Below the pieces are notes generated by a model, which saw nothing but the letters and a program-made list of their open reading frames with translations, was not told the DNA's origin and made no database searches. Below are positions 15,999 through 24,756 of a stretch of DNA of 64,000 nucleotides, in pieces (position 1 is the first letter of the stretch; each line of letters starts with the position of its first letter). The position numbers and the translations under genes are program-made. Origin of the DNA: JBKCUA01 sp046318675 (GTDB taxonomy: Bacteria; Pseudomonadota; Alphaproteobacteria; JAJTHO01); NCBI GenBank assembly GCA_046318675.1, contig JBKCUA010000006.1, positions 40,802 to 104,801 of the forward strand. The letters run 5' to 3'.

Positions 15999-17774
15999 AT
16001 GGCTGAGACTAAGATTATCCCGCGCAAGCGCTTTAGCCTGCAAACCCTGTCTTATGCGGTGACGGGGATTGTTGTGGCGTTCCTAGCCGGGCTTTCGTTT
16101 CTGGTGGCCAGCCATCTGGCACAGCTTCAACACATCGCCGAAGAATCCCGAACCGTCACTATACCCCTTGCCCTCACCCAAAGCGAGACGGAGCAAATTC
16201 TTCGGCAAATCTCCTTGCTGGCCGAACTTATCGCCAACAACCCCAGTGCCCAGGACAGAACAAGGGCCAGCCGCGACGCCCTGCGCCTTCTGCGTACGCT
16301 TGCAGCCCGTTCTGACCTTGAAACAAAAACATCTCTCAAAGAAATCTTCCGCCTGACCCAACAGTTATCTGTATTGACGGAAAGGCTTTTCAAAAATAAA
16401 GAAAATTTAACACTGTACCTGCAAGAACTCGACATCAACCGTCCTGAAAAAAAATTCTTAAAGGAATCCTTGGATGCGTTGCAATTACACCTTTATCTCT
16501 CCACGATTCCAGCTATCGCCAGCTCTGCGCGGTTAACACAAGCCGAAAAAGCCTACACCCAGTTACTCACGACCGCAGCCCCAGCCACCAAGGGCTTTTT
16601 TCAACAATATACACGCTTGTTCCGCCAGCAGGAGGCAATCCTCGCCCTTCATGCTCAAAGCGATCGCCTGACACTGGAAATTCACCAGAAACTCGCCCTA
16701 GCTGGCCTTGCATCATCCGGGAATGCTGCCCTAGTGGCCAGCAATGCCGCCGCCGCCATTGCCGAACGCGCCCGCACCGCCCGCACCGCCGCTTTGGCTG
16801 GGTTTGGCATCCTTGCCGCCGCCTTTTTTTTCCTTGGCCTAGCCATCCGCAAGGAAGTGGTCAAACCGGCCTTAGAGGCGGGCAATGCCCTCTTTGCCCT
16901 CTCTCGAGGCAAAGACATTGGCAGCCTCGCCCGTTCCGACCTGCGGGAAATTGATGCCATCAGCCAAGCCGTCCGCCGTATGGCCGCCGCCCTCGCCGAA
17001 ACCGAAGCCGCCAACCAACGCCTTATCGCCATGGCGCAGATGAAAACCAATTTTACCAGCAGCGTCAGCCACGAATTACGCACCCCCCTCACCTCTATTA
17101 GGGGCTTTATCAAACTCATCCGCCGGGACGTGGAACGATTGTTCGCCGGACAGGACGACAATGAAAAAGTCCGTCGTATCCTTGATAACCTTAATATTAT
17201 CAGCGGCGAAAGCGTACGTTTAAGTATGCTTATTGATGATGTGCTCGACATCGCCAAAATTGAATCCGGGCGCATGGCCTGGCGCGATACCCCCACGGAT
17301 ATTGCCGATGTCATCCGCCGCACCGAACAAGCGATTATGGGCGAATTTGCCCTGCGCCCTGAGGTGCACCTGAACATTGAGATCGCCTCCCCCCTGCCTC
17401 TTCTTGTCCTTGACGGGCACCGGTTGCAGCAAGTTCTTCTTAATCTTCTTAATAACAGCATTAAATTCACCCAAGCTGGGCAGGTCACCCTCTCCGCCCA
17501 CCAAGACAACAATGCCATTATTGTGGAAGTAGCCGACACCGGCATCGGTATTCGTCCCGAAGATGTGGAGCGTATTTTCGAAAAATTTCAGCAGGGAAGT
17601 GCCCCTGTCATGACCGATAAACCCCGGGGCACAGGTCTTGGGCTAGCCATCTGCAAGCAAATTGTTGAGCATTACGGTGGCCATATCGAGGTAATATCCA
17701 CCCCCGGAAATGGCAGTCGTTTCCGGGTCTTTCTTCCCTTATCCTTAAACTATCGAGAACCCCATGATGCCTAA
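15999..17774 (+). CDS. Membrane sensor histidine kinase
   Basis: Hybrid-free sensor kinase of 591 residues. Transmembrane helices at about 18-38 and 263-283 bracket a large, mostly helical periplasmic sensing region of ~220 residues. A HAMP-like linker leads to HisKA with SHELRTPLTSIRGF (His about 358), followed by HATPase_c with N-box LLNNSIKFTQ near 483, DTGIGI near 513 and GTGLGLAICK near 544. The gene overlaps the receiver gene by 11 bp, so kinase, receiver and cyclase form one operon. Confidence 0.93.
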   Translation: MAETKIIPRKRFSLQTLSYAVTGIVVAFLAGLSFLVASHLAQLQHIAEESRTVTIPLALTQSETEQILRQISLLAELIANNPSAQDRTRASRDALRLLRTLAARSDLETKTSLKEIFRLTQQLSVLTERLFKNKENLTLYLQELDINRPEKKFLKESLDALQLHLYLSTIPAIASSARLTQAEKAYTQLLTTAAPATKGFFQQYTRLFRQQEAILALHAQSDRLTLEIHQKLALAGLASSGNAALVASNAAAAIAERARTARTAALAGFGILAAAFFFLGLAIRKEVVKPALEAGNALFALSRGKDIGSLARSDLREIDAISQAVRRMAAALAETEAANQRLIAMAQMKTNFTSSVSHELRTPLTSIRGFIKLIRRDVERLFAGQDDNEKVRRILDNLNIISGESVRLSMLIDDVLDIAKIESGRMAWRDTPTDIADVIRRTEQAIMGEFALRPEVHLNIEIASPLPLLVLDGHRLQQVLLNLLNNSIKFTQAGQVTLSAHQDNNAIIVEVADTGIGIRPEDVERIFEKFQQGSAPVMTDKPRGTGLGLAICKQIVEHYGGHIEVISTPGNGSRFRVFLPLSLNYREPHDA

Positions 17775-18162
17775 ACGCCCTACCTCCATCCTGGTTGTGG
17801 ATGATGAACCCCATATTCGCACCCTGCTGCAGCAAACACTGGAAGACCTCGGCAGCGAGGTCGAGATTACCTTAGCCAAAGACGGGCGAGAAGGGCTTCA
17901 TCAGGCACTCTTGCTGCAACCAATATTGATTTTTCTTGATATTATGATGCCTCATCTCAACGGGTTCGAAGTTTGTCAACGCCTTCGCCAGTCACCAGAG
18001 ATGAAGGACACCGTTATTGTCCTCCTCACCGCACGAGGACAAGAAGTTGACCGCCAAGCGGGGCTTGAGGCCGGGGCAAACCACTATATCACCAAACCTT
18101 TTGATCCCGATGCTGTCTTGGCTCTGGCACGCCAAGTATTGGAGGCCAAGCATCATGCCTGA
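17764..18162 (+). CDS. Single-domain response regulator (REC only)
   Basis: A CheY-like receiver of 132 residues without an output domain. ILVVDDEPHIRTLL carries the acidic pair, FLDIMMPHLNGFEV the phospho-acceptor Asp (about residue 59), VLLTARG the Thr and ITKPFDPD the Lys. Overlap with the upstream kinase and with the downstream cyclase (8 bp) indicates a dedicated relay in which the receiver probably controls the cyclase. Confidence 0.93.
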   Translation: MMPKRPTSILVVDDEPHIRTLLQQTLEDLGSEVEITLAKDGREGLHQALLLQPILIFLDIMMPHLNGFEVCQRLRQSPEMKDTVIVLLTARGQEVDRQAGLEAGANHYITKPFDPDAVLALARQVLEAKHHA

Positions 18163-19378
18163 TATTACGCAACGCGCTTTAGCAGTAGTGCAACGCTTAT
18201 TACACAGCCTGAGCCGCGATAAACTCCTCCCCGCCGAGGCTGCCATCGTTTTACAGGCCGGGGTCTTGCGCCTTGATGGCGTTAAAGACTCCTTAGCCGC
18301 AATTCTAACCCCCTTGCTCAATGCTTTGTTTGAGACAAAAATCACCGAACGCGCCCTCGCCACGGAAACCCTGTCCTTATACCGAGAAAGTGCCGTCGTG
18401 CTCAAAACTGCACTTGCCTGCGCTGGAAGCACCGACCCGCACACCATTGCCCAAAGCCTTATCGCTGGCCTCCCTAAAGCCAGCAGTACCGGGGTTATCA
18501 GCCGCACGGGCAAAACCCTTGCAGCGCAAGGCACCCTGCCCCCGCTTGAGGCATTAACCCCGTTTCTTGCCCCCGCCGCACACCTGCATAATGCCGTACC
18601 AACCTTGGACGGGCACGATCTCCTTGTCTGTCCTCTTGGTACTAGGGACGAATGGTATGCTGTAGCCTTAACCGCCACGGATCATGGTTTTGACAGCAGC
18701 GATTTATCCCTTGCCACGACACTGTCTAGTATTGCCGCCGCCGCCCTAGCAAACGCCTACCAGATAGCAGCGCAGCAAACCCTTGCCCGCTATTTGCCGC
18801 CCATGGTGGTACACAAACTCCTCAGTGAGGATACAAGCCGCCTAGGGGGCGTGGAGCTAACAGCCACCATTCTTGTCCTCGACATCCGCGGTTTTACTGC
18901 CATGACCAGCCGCCTTGGCGCGGCGGAAACCGTAAGCTTGCTAAACCGCTTTTTTGCCTGCATCGCGCCGCTCATACGAGAAAAAGGCATTATTGATAAA
19001 TATCTCGGCGATGGCCTACTGGCTGTATGGGGGGTGCCGTATCCCGATCCCGACAGTGCCCTCCACGCCGTTACGGCGGCTAGGCGTATTTTGGCTGCTG
19101 CTGCCGAGTTCCTTCCAGCTCTCACCATCGGCATTGGTATCACCCACGGTTCGGTCATTGCCGGCAACATCGGCATTGAATCACGGATGGATTACACCGT
19201 CATCGGCAGCCCTGTAAATGAGGCGGCAAAATTGGAAAAACGCACCAAGGATTTTAACATACCGCTACTGCTAACGACCCAAGCTTATAAAGCATTACCA
19301 GCACAAGAGCAGCATAATTTTCAACAAGTTCAAGTTAATGAAGGAATTTGGGGTCTTAAAAAGACTGTAAAAACCTGA
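18155..19378 (+). CDS. Class III adenylate/guanylate cyclase
   Basis: A 407-residue cytoplasmic cyclase starting at the ATG at 18155 inside the receiver gene. The N-terminal ~230 residues look like a GAF-type regulatory domain. The catalytic CHD domain follows: ILVLDIRGFTAM near 239-250 (metal Asp), KYLGDGLLAVWG near 282-293 (second metal Asp), IGITHGSVIAGNIG, and YTVIGSPVNEAAKLEKRTK near 347-365. The coding end overlaps the convergent metF by 23 bp. cAMP or cGMP as product cannot be fixed from sequence. Confidence 0.9.
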   Translation: MPDITQRALAVVQRLLHSLSRDKLLPAEAAIVLQAGVLRLDGVKDSLAAILTPLLNALFETKITERALATETLSLYRESAVVLKTALACAGSTDPHTIAQSLIAGLPKASSTGVISRTGKTLAAQGTLPPLEALTPFLAPAAHLHNAVPTLDGHDLLVCPLGTRDEWYAVALTATDHGFDSSDLSLATTLSSIAAAALANAYQIAAQQTLARYLPPMVVHKLLSEDTSRLGGVELTATILVLDIRGFTAMTSRLGAAETVSLLNRFFACIAPLIREKGIIDKYLGDGLLAVWGVPYPDPDSALHAVTAARRILAAAAEFLPALTIGIGITHGSVIAGNIGIESRMDYTVIGSPVNEAAKLEKRTKDFNIPLLLTTQAYKALPAQEQHNFQQVQVNEGIWGLKKTVKT

Positions 19379-20189
19379 GCACGGCCTCCGCGCCCTCGCT
19401 TTTATTCAGGGTGTAAAAATGAATTTCTTCAAAGCCTTCCTCTAGGAGGATTTGGCATTGCCGCATCGCAAACAAGGTGCCCATATGCGCCGCCGTGGCG
19501 GCATCGGCACCCTCAAAAAGCCGCGCCACCGCCGCAGGAATTGTTGTCCCACACAGCCCGGCAAACCGCACCGTCTGAGTAAAATTCGTTATCAGCAATA
19601 CCCCGGGCACCACCGGTTTGGTAATTCCAGCCCCGACACAAGCCTCCCGAAAACGCAGGTAGGCATCTGTATCCATACAAAATTGTGTAATAGCTCGATG
19701 CGCCCCGGCATCAAGCTTGCGCCGCAGGTTTTCCAGATCAAAGGCCTGGCTTGGTGCTTGGGGGTGCCCTTCGGGGTAGGCGGCCACGCTAATATCAAAA
19801 GGATGCAAATCAACAAGCCCCGCCACCAAATCGGCAGCATAAGCATAACCGCCCTGATGAGGGATGTATTCCCCCGCGTGCCCTGGCATATCCCCGCGCA
19901 AGGCCACCAGACGATGAATGCCGGCCTGCCAATACTGTTGCGCCAACACGTTGATACTTAACTTATCCGCACCAACACAGGTCAAGTGCGCCGCCACAGG
20001 AATATGGGTATCGTGCTGAATCTTTGTCACTGTTTCTAATGTCGCATTTTGGGTGCTTCCCCCGGCACCGTATGTCACCGAGAAAAACGTAGGCTTTAAC
20101 GCCGCCAGCCGTGCCGCCGCCGTGTACAACCGCCCCTGCAACTCAGGCGTTTTGGCAGGAAAAAATTCAAAGGAAAACTTCAAACGCAC
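19356..20189 (-). CDS. metF: Methylenetetrahydrofolate reductase
   Basis: FAD enzyme making 5-methyl-THF for methionine synthesis. 277 residues, slightly short of the E. coli 296. It starts with GTG: MRLKFSFEFFPAKTPE contains the FEFFP motif; FSVTYGAGGSTQ, PVAAHLTCVG, LRGDMP and ITQFCMD follow the family. No metH or metE nearby. The 3' end overlaps the convergent cyclase gene. Confidence 0.95.
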   Translation of the reverse strand: MRLKFSFEFFPAKTPELQGRLYTAAARLAALKPTFFSVTYGAGGSTQNATLETVTKIQHDTHIPVAAHLTCVGADKLSINVLAQQYWQAGIHRLVALRGDMPGHAGEYIPHQGGYAYAADLVAGLVDLHPFDISVAAYPEGHPQAPSQAFDLENLRRKLDAGAHRAITQFCMDTDAYLRFREACVGAGITKPVVPGVLLITNFTQTVRFAGLCGTTIPAAVARLFEGADAATAAHMGTLFAMRQCQILLEEGFEEIHFYTLNKSEGAEAVLRFLQSF

Positions 20190-20257
20190 TACACATTCGC
20201 CTTATTGTCTTTGTGGGGCTTAAAAGCTTTTGCGAAGCCACGCAAATAAAAAATAGC

Positions 20258-21988
20258 CTATCCCGACGCTGCTACCTGCTCAGTCCACTCCAATGCCTCG
20301 CCTTGTTGATAACCAACAGCATAGGCGGCATTCATAGTGCGACGACCTGTTGCTGCTTTTGTAGTCAGTGTTAACCCCAACCGCTCCATCTCTTCTTCTA
20401 CGGCTGTTTTCTTGAGTATAACCAAGTCTGTACCACTAATGCTCTTCAAAGTACGATTTTTCCGCAAGGCTTGCAGTTTGCTGTTAATGCCCGAGCAAAG
20501 GCCATCTTGAAACGATGTTGTGGCACTGCGGCGGTGGCCTTGATCGCCTTTAAGATACAAAGATGATTGTTTAAAATTTTTTGCTTCTGTTTCAAAGGCC
20601 TCACACACTCGTTCATAAAGATAGTGTGCAGCCGCCACATCCGCCGGCAGGCCAAAGACTATGTGCCGATGCGTACCATCGGCTTGGACTTCGTACCAAG
20701 TCCGGCAATCGCAAAACTCCGCCACCGCACGGAGGGCGGAATCCAAGGCTCCCAGACGCTTTCGCCCCGTATCGATACCTTGTCCCGTGCACGTTTGTTC
20801 TTTGAAAGCACTCTCATCAAGGGATAAACCATACTTATCGAGCAATTCGGCCACTTTTTTTGCGGCCAGCATCGCTTCTTCTTCAGTGCAGCCTTGCTCC
20901 ACGGTTTTGCTCCGCAACGCCTTGATCCGCAACACCACTTTATCGAGTTCATCGGCAGATGATTTTTTATTACTATTTTCTGCTGCAATGGCCGCCTTGG
21001 CACGGCTTGCCGCCGCTTCAAACCGCACCATCACACTGGATGGTACATCACCGGTATCAATCTGACGCCGCAAGACGGCCTTAACAGTCTCAATGGATTC
21101 ATGATGCACGCGAATCCCGGCCACGGTACGGCGATGCACCGTCTCAAGCTGGATGGCTAGAATACGTTCGTAAGCCGCCACAAGAGAGGATTTTCTGGCA
21201 TTCTCTGCTTTAAAAGCTTGGTACAATACGTCCTCGATTGCCTCCGTGTTGGACAATTGCCGAATGGCGTCCATGTCCTTTGCGCTTGGCTCAGGAAGCT
21301 GAGAAAGCTTTGCCCACACCAAAGCAATACAATCCAAAGGGCCGCCCTCGTCCTCTTCGTCTTCCATGAGCCTATCAAGGCCCATGCGCAACGACACGGA
21401 ACACAATGTTTCGGCAAAACGCCGGGCATCCTTTAGATTTACAGAAGACGGCGTCGCCACTGACGAAGAAAAAGAAGGAAAGACAATATTATTGGCATCA
21501 AGGCTCACCGGGGCACCGATAAGAAAATGCACACCTTCCGCATGAACCAATCGCATCCCGCAAACGCCCCCAGCAAGGGGAGCGAGCATCTCATCAACCC
21601 ACAAGGAAATCTTCTCTCCCGATGGTGCAAACTGCGCCGTACACACAGTGTTTGCCTTTAAAATGTCCGGCAGATGCACCACGCGCAAGGATGCAGCCCC
21701 CAGCATATTCTGAATATCAATCTTTTGCGCAGGAGAGCACTGGGTATTTTGCAAGACCCGATGCAGTGCTGTCTTGCCCATCACTGAGGGGGTGAAAATC
21801 ATAATATCAACAGCATATCCTACAGCTGTCATCAAAAAATCATTGGCTAAAGACTTATCCATCGAATGAACATCTATACCCTCAAGCAATTTTGAAGCCA
21901 GCTCATGCACCTTAACAGTCGGGGTATAATGCTGCGCCACCTGCATCAAATGATCCAGGCTTTTTGCCTTTTCCTTCAACGTCGCCAT
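20258..21988 (-). CDS. Large protein with a C-terminal DUF2786-like region; N-terminus unrecognised
   Basis: A 576-residue protein from ATG 21988 (a TTG at 22012 would add 8). The first ~345 residues are not recognised; they are helical and contain an acidic patch DEEDEGG. Around residues 350-395 a segment LRIKALRSKTVEQGCTEEEA, then KVAELLDKYGL, resembles DUF2786. The rest resembles the zincin-like or DUF7168 tail that follows DUF2786 in phage-linked proteins (ALRAVAEFCDCRTWYEV, VFGLPADVAAAHYLYERV, SFQDGLCSGINSKL). It is 28 bp downstream of gapA, probably one transcript, though functions look unrelated. Confidence 0.6.
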   Translation of the reverse strand: MATLKEKAKSLDHLMQVAQHYTPTVKVHELASKLLEGIDVHSMDKSLANDFLMTAVGYAVDIMIFTPSVMGKTALHRVLQNTQCSPAQKIDIQNMLGAASLRVVHLPDILKANTVCTAQFAPSGEKISLWVDEMLAPLAGGVCGMRLVHAEGVHFLIGAPVSLDANNIVFPSFSSSVATPSSVNLKDARRFAETLCSVSLRMGLDRLMEDEEDEGGPLDCIALVWAKLSQLPEPSAKDMDAIRQLSNTEAIEDVLYQAFKAENARKSSLVAAYERILAIQLETVHRRTVAGIRVHHESIETVKAVLRRQIDTGDVPSSVMVRFEAAASRAKAAIAAENSNKKSSADELDKVVLRIKALRSKTVEQGCTEEEAMLAAKKVAELLDKYGLSLDESAFKEQTCTGQGIDTGRKRLGALDSALRAVAEFCDCRTWYEVQADGTHRHIVFGLPADVAAAHYLYERVCEAFETEAKNFKQSSLYLKGDQGHRRSATTSFQDGLCSGINSKLQALRKNRTLKSISGTDLVILKKTAVEEEMERLGLTLTTKAATGRRTMNAAYAVGYQQGEALEWTEQVAASG

Positions 21989-22015
21989 GGTTGCCACGAA
22001 CAATAATCCCAATAT

Positions 22016-23020
22016 TTACAGTCTTCCAAAAACAGCAGTGGTATCCAACATCCGGTTGGAAAATCCCCATTCGTTATCGTACCAAGCTAACACCCGGCAG
22101 AATGTTCCATCAATAACCTGTGTTCCCGTAGCATCAAAATTAGTGGAGAACGGTTCATGATTAAAATCAATAGAAACAAGAGGCGTTGCGGTATAACTGA
22201 TAATCCCTTTAAGATCACCTTCGGCAACTTTAAGCATCGCGTCATTAATCGCCGCCGCCGTGGTAGGCTTTTCCGCCACAAATTTAAAGTCCACCAAGGA
22301 GACGTTGGGAGTCGGCACGCGAATCGCCGTACCGTCCAGTTTCCCTTTTAATTCTGGTAATACCAAGCCAACAGCCTTAGCCGCCCCGGTGGATGTCGGT
22401 ATCATGGAGACCGCCGCCGCACGGGCACGACGCAAGTCCTTATGCACTGTATCTACTAATTTTTGATCGCCGGTATAACTATGGATTGTAGTCATGTAAC
22501 CATGACGAATGCCCACCAACCGGTGCAACACAAACGCCAGCGGTGCTAAGCAATTCGTGGTGCACGAAGCATTAGAAATAACGGTATCCTGAGTCGTCAA
22601 AGCTGTATGATTTACCCCATACACAATGGTTCGATCCACGCCATCCGCCGGGGCAGAAATCACCACCTTACGGGCACCAGCAGCAATATGTTTAGATGCA
22701 CTGGCCTTATCCGTAAACCGCCCCGTGCATTCCAGCACCACATCAATTTTATGCTCTTTCCACGGCAACTTATCGGGGTTAGCCTCGGCACTAAAAGCAA
22801 TAGTTCTGCCGCCTACCACTAAATTCTTTCCAGAGACCGAAACAGGTACAGGCAAGCGGCCATGCACAGAATCGTATTGCAGCAAGTACGCCGCCGTCTC
22901 CACCGCATCAAGGTCGTTTACCGCCACCACCTCAATGTCCGTACGCTTAGATTCCACCAATGCCCGAAAAACCAACCGGCCAATACGGCCAAACCCATTA
23001 ATTGCTACCCGAACAATCAT
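22016..23020 (-). CDS. gapA: Glyceraldehyde-3-phosphate dehydrogenase
   Basis: Glycolytic NAD(P)-dependent phosphorylating GAPDH. From ATG 23020 (GGGG seven bases upstream) it has 334 residues: Rossmann motif INGFGRIGRLVFRAL, catalytic SNASCTTNCLAP with Cys about 153, HSYTGDQ, RRARAAAVSMIPTSTGAAKA, and WYDNEWGFSNRM. An ATG 12 bp upstream is possible but not family-like. Shares a 17-bp palindromic promoter region with the divergent SH3 gene. Confidence 0.97.
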   Translation of the reverse strand: MIVRVAINGFGRIGRLVFRALVESKRTDIEVVAVNDLDAVETAAYLLQYDSVHGRLPVPVSVSGKNLVVGGRTIAFSAEANPDKLPWKEHKIDVVLECTGRFTDKASASKHIAAGARKVVISAPADGVDRTIVYGVNHTALTTQDTVISNASCTTNCLAPLAFVLHRLVGIRHGYMTTIHSYTGDQKLVDTVHKDLRRARAAAVSMIPTSTGAAKAVGLVLPELKGKLDGTAIRVPTPNVSLVDFKFVAEKPTTAAAINDAMLKVAEGDLKGIISYTATPLVSIDFNHEPFSTNFDATGTQVIDGTFCRVLAWYDNEWGFSNRMLDTTAVFGRL

Positions 23021-23051
23021 TTTAATCCCCATACGCTATAAAAGTGGAACA

Positions 23052-23090
23052 ATTTAGCCGCCCACTCCGATGCGCGTCAACCCTTGACGC
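23052..23090. promoter_or_regulatory. Back-to-back -35 boxes of gapA and the SH3 gene
   Basis: GCGTCAA-CCC-TTGACGC (23074-23090) is a perfect 7-bp inverted repeat with a 3-bp centre. Each arm is a TTGACG -35 box pointing outward. Toward gapA a CTAAAT -10 box lies 17 bp away (23052-23057); toward the SH3 gene only a weak TACCGC at 23108. The palindrome could also bind a dimeric regulator. Confidence 0.45.
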
Positions 23091-23118
23091 GGCCATACTC
23101 TTAAGGGTACCGCAAGGT

Positions 23119-23625
23119 ATGCGCGTTATTTTAATCCTGATACTATGCTTAGCGTGCGCCACGCTAGCGACGGCCACGGAAAGCAGCCCAAAAAAAGAAA
23201 CAGTGGGTAGCGTTACAGGCCTAACTTTACCGCGTTTTGCCTCCCTCAAAAACAGTCAAGTCAACATTCGCACCGGCCCCGGCAAACGCTATCCCATTGA
23301 CTGGGTCATAGTACGAAAGGGAATGCCCGTTGAAATAATTGCCGAACATGATGTCTGGCGCAAAATTCGTGACTGGCAAGGTACCGAAGGCTGGGTGCAC
23401 CACGCCATGCTCTCTGGTCGTCGTTCGATACTTATCATTGGTGACAATGTGATCATGCGTAAAAAACCCACCGCCGATGCCGCTCCAGTAATAAAACTTG
23501 CCCCTATGGTCGCCGCTTTTGTTGAAAGCTGTACCAACGATTGGTGCAAAATAGAAGCCGATAACTTTAAAGGTTGGATCATGATACACAATACTTGGGG
23601 TATTAAAGGCGGAGAAATCTTCTAG
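23119..23625 (+). CDS. Secreted bacterial SH3 (SH3b) domain protein
   Basis: A 168-residue exported protein. The signal peptide is MRVILILILCLACATLATA. Two SH3b-like modules follow: NIRTGPGKRYPIDWVIVRKG, then VWRKIRDWQGTEGWVHHAML, and VIMRKKPTADAAPVIKLAP, then CKIEADNFKGWIM. This matches small YraI-like SH3 proteins of alphaproteobacteria, thought to bind cell wall. An earlier in-frame ATG at 23044 would put 25 unrelated residues before the signal peptide and cross the promoter. Convergent with holA, overlapping by 4 bp. Confidence 0.82.
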   Translation: MRVILILILCLACATLATATESSPKKETVGSVTGLTLPRFASLKNSQVNIRTGPGKRYPIDWVIVRKGMPVEIIAEHDVWRKIRDWQGTEGWVHHAMLSGRRSILIIGDNVIMRKKPTADAAPVIKLAPMVAAFVESCTNDWCKIEADNFKGWIMIHNTWGIKGGEIF

Positions 23626-24605
23626 AAAACCAAAAAACGCTCCCATAGTGCTATGGCTAGGCCGCTGTCCTGCTTGCTGCGACGTTCCAGCTCAAGCAGT
23701 CGGCGCAACATTCCCTGCAACTGAAGCGTTGACCAGCGCCCTAACACTTGAGTGTAAAGACCCTCCACCTTAAAAAATACCGGAGGAGTAAGACGCTGCA
23801 TTGCCGTTTTAAGGGCAAGACCACTTTCCGTTGCCATTTTAAGATTTAACAGTCGCAGCACCAGCCACGATGTTAAGCGCAACCGCATAATAATCTCATT
23901 CGGTGTCACCGCCGCCAATATTGCCCCAGCCTGAGCATCAGCAAGCAACCAACGCAAGAGTGCTGTCTCATCGGCATCGCTTACCTCCGGGAGAGCCGCC
24001 GCCACCGTCTCTTCTGTGATCTCTCCTCCTTGCCCCGCAAATGTTGCCAACCGTAACGCCTCTGTTCGCAGCCGAAGCCTATCCCCGGCTAGCATTTGCC
24101 CTAACATGGTGACGACCGTCTGGCTAACCCTAATATTTTCATTAGCAAAGATGGTTTTCAGCAACGCCGCAGCAAGACCCGGATCATCCGCGTAACATGG
24201 CACCGCAACAAGATGCGGTGCTTCCTCGAATAGCTTGAGCAATGAAGAACTCTTGCGCAGCTCCGGCGCACAAATAACAACTCGACCATCCCCTGTCCAT
24301 GCATCAGATAACAAAGGCTTTAAGGCCGCCGTCTGACCGTCTCCGGCATCACTAATAAACGCCAGCGGCGCGCCGCCAAACAATGCTGATGTTGTCAGTG
24401 CCTCCACCAAGCGGTGAGGGTGTTCTTTAATTTCCTTTCCGGTAAGTGCTACCAGTGCCAACGTATCCCCGCCCGTCCACGCCTTACGTACCGCCGCTGC
24501 ACGTTCGGCAATCAAACCGCCATCATAACCAAACAACAGCACCCCGCGCCAAGCAGGCAACGGTGCCGCACACAAGCGATCAGCATCAGTTGCATTAATC
24601 TTAAT
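23622..24605 (-). CDS. holA: DNA polymerase III delta subunit, apparently with an ATT start
   Basis: Clamp-loader subunit. The alignable protein (WRGVLLFGYDGGLIAERA, LTGKEIKEHPHRLVEAL, LFGGAPLAFI, ICAPELRKSSSLLKLFE, LAGDRLRLRTEALRLA) has no ATG or GTG at a proper position. In frame, ATT at 24605 gives MKINATDADRLCAAPLPAW, the usual MKL-type N-terminus, and AAGGAG lies 8 nt upstream (24614-24619). A TTG at 24575 would remove 10 conserved-looking residues and has no binding site. The 327-residue length then matches the family. The only ATG nearby (24612) is out of frame and stops after three codons. Confidence 0.85.
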   Translation of the reverse strand: MKINATDADRLCAAPLPAWRGVLLFGYDGGLIAERAAAVRKAWTGGDTLALVALTGKEIKEHPHRLVEALTTSALFGGAPLAFISDAGDGQTAALKPLLSDAWTGDGRVVICAPELRKSSSLLKLFEEAPHLVAVPCYADDPGLAAALLKTIFANENIRVSQTVVTMLGQMLAGDRLRLRTEALRLATFAGQGGEITEETVAAALPEVSDADETALLRWLLADAQAGAILAAVTPNEIIMRLRLTSWLVLRLLNLKMATESGLALKTAMQRLTPPVFFKVEGLYTQVLGRWSTLQLQGMLRRLLELERRSKQDSGLAIALWERFLVF

Positions 24606-24717
24606 ACAACATTCTCCTTAAACATGTATAGGGAACGATTGGTTCTCTGTTTTTATTTTATAAGAAAGTATCTTATAAAAATTAAATGAGAAACATACAC
24701 CCAGTACTCACTTACTA

Positions 24718-24746
24718 TTGCGCGCCTAGCATGGCAATGCTAAGAT
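24718..24746 (+). promoter_or_regulatory. Candidate phoU operon promoter
   Basis: TTGCGC (24718-24723) and TAAGAT (24741-24746), 17-bp spacer. The ATG at 24757 is 10 nt after the -10 box, leaving a leader of about four bases. No Pho box could be recognised. Confidence 0.4.
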
Positions 24747-24756
24747 TAGAGACACT

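Noticed and set aside
16682..17545. 287-codon minus-strand frame opposite the histidine kinase
   Set aside because: Arg/Ser-rich shadow frame over the HisKA and ATPase domains.
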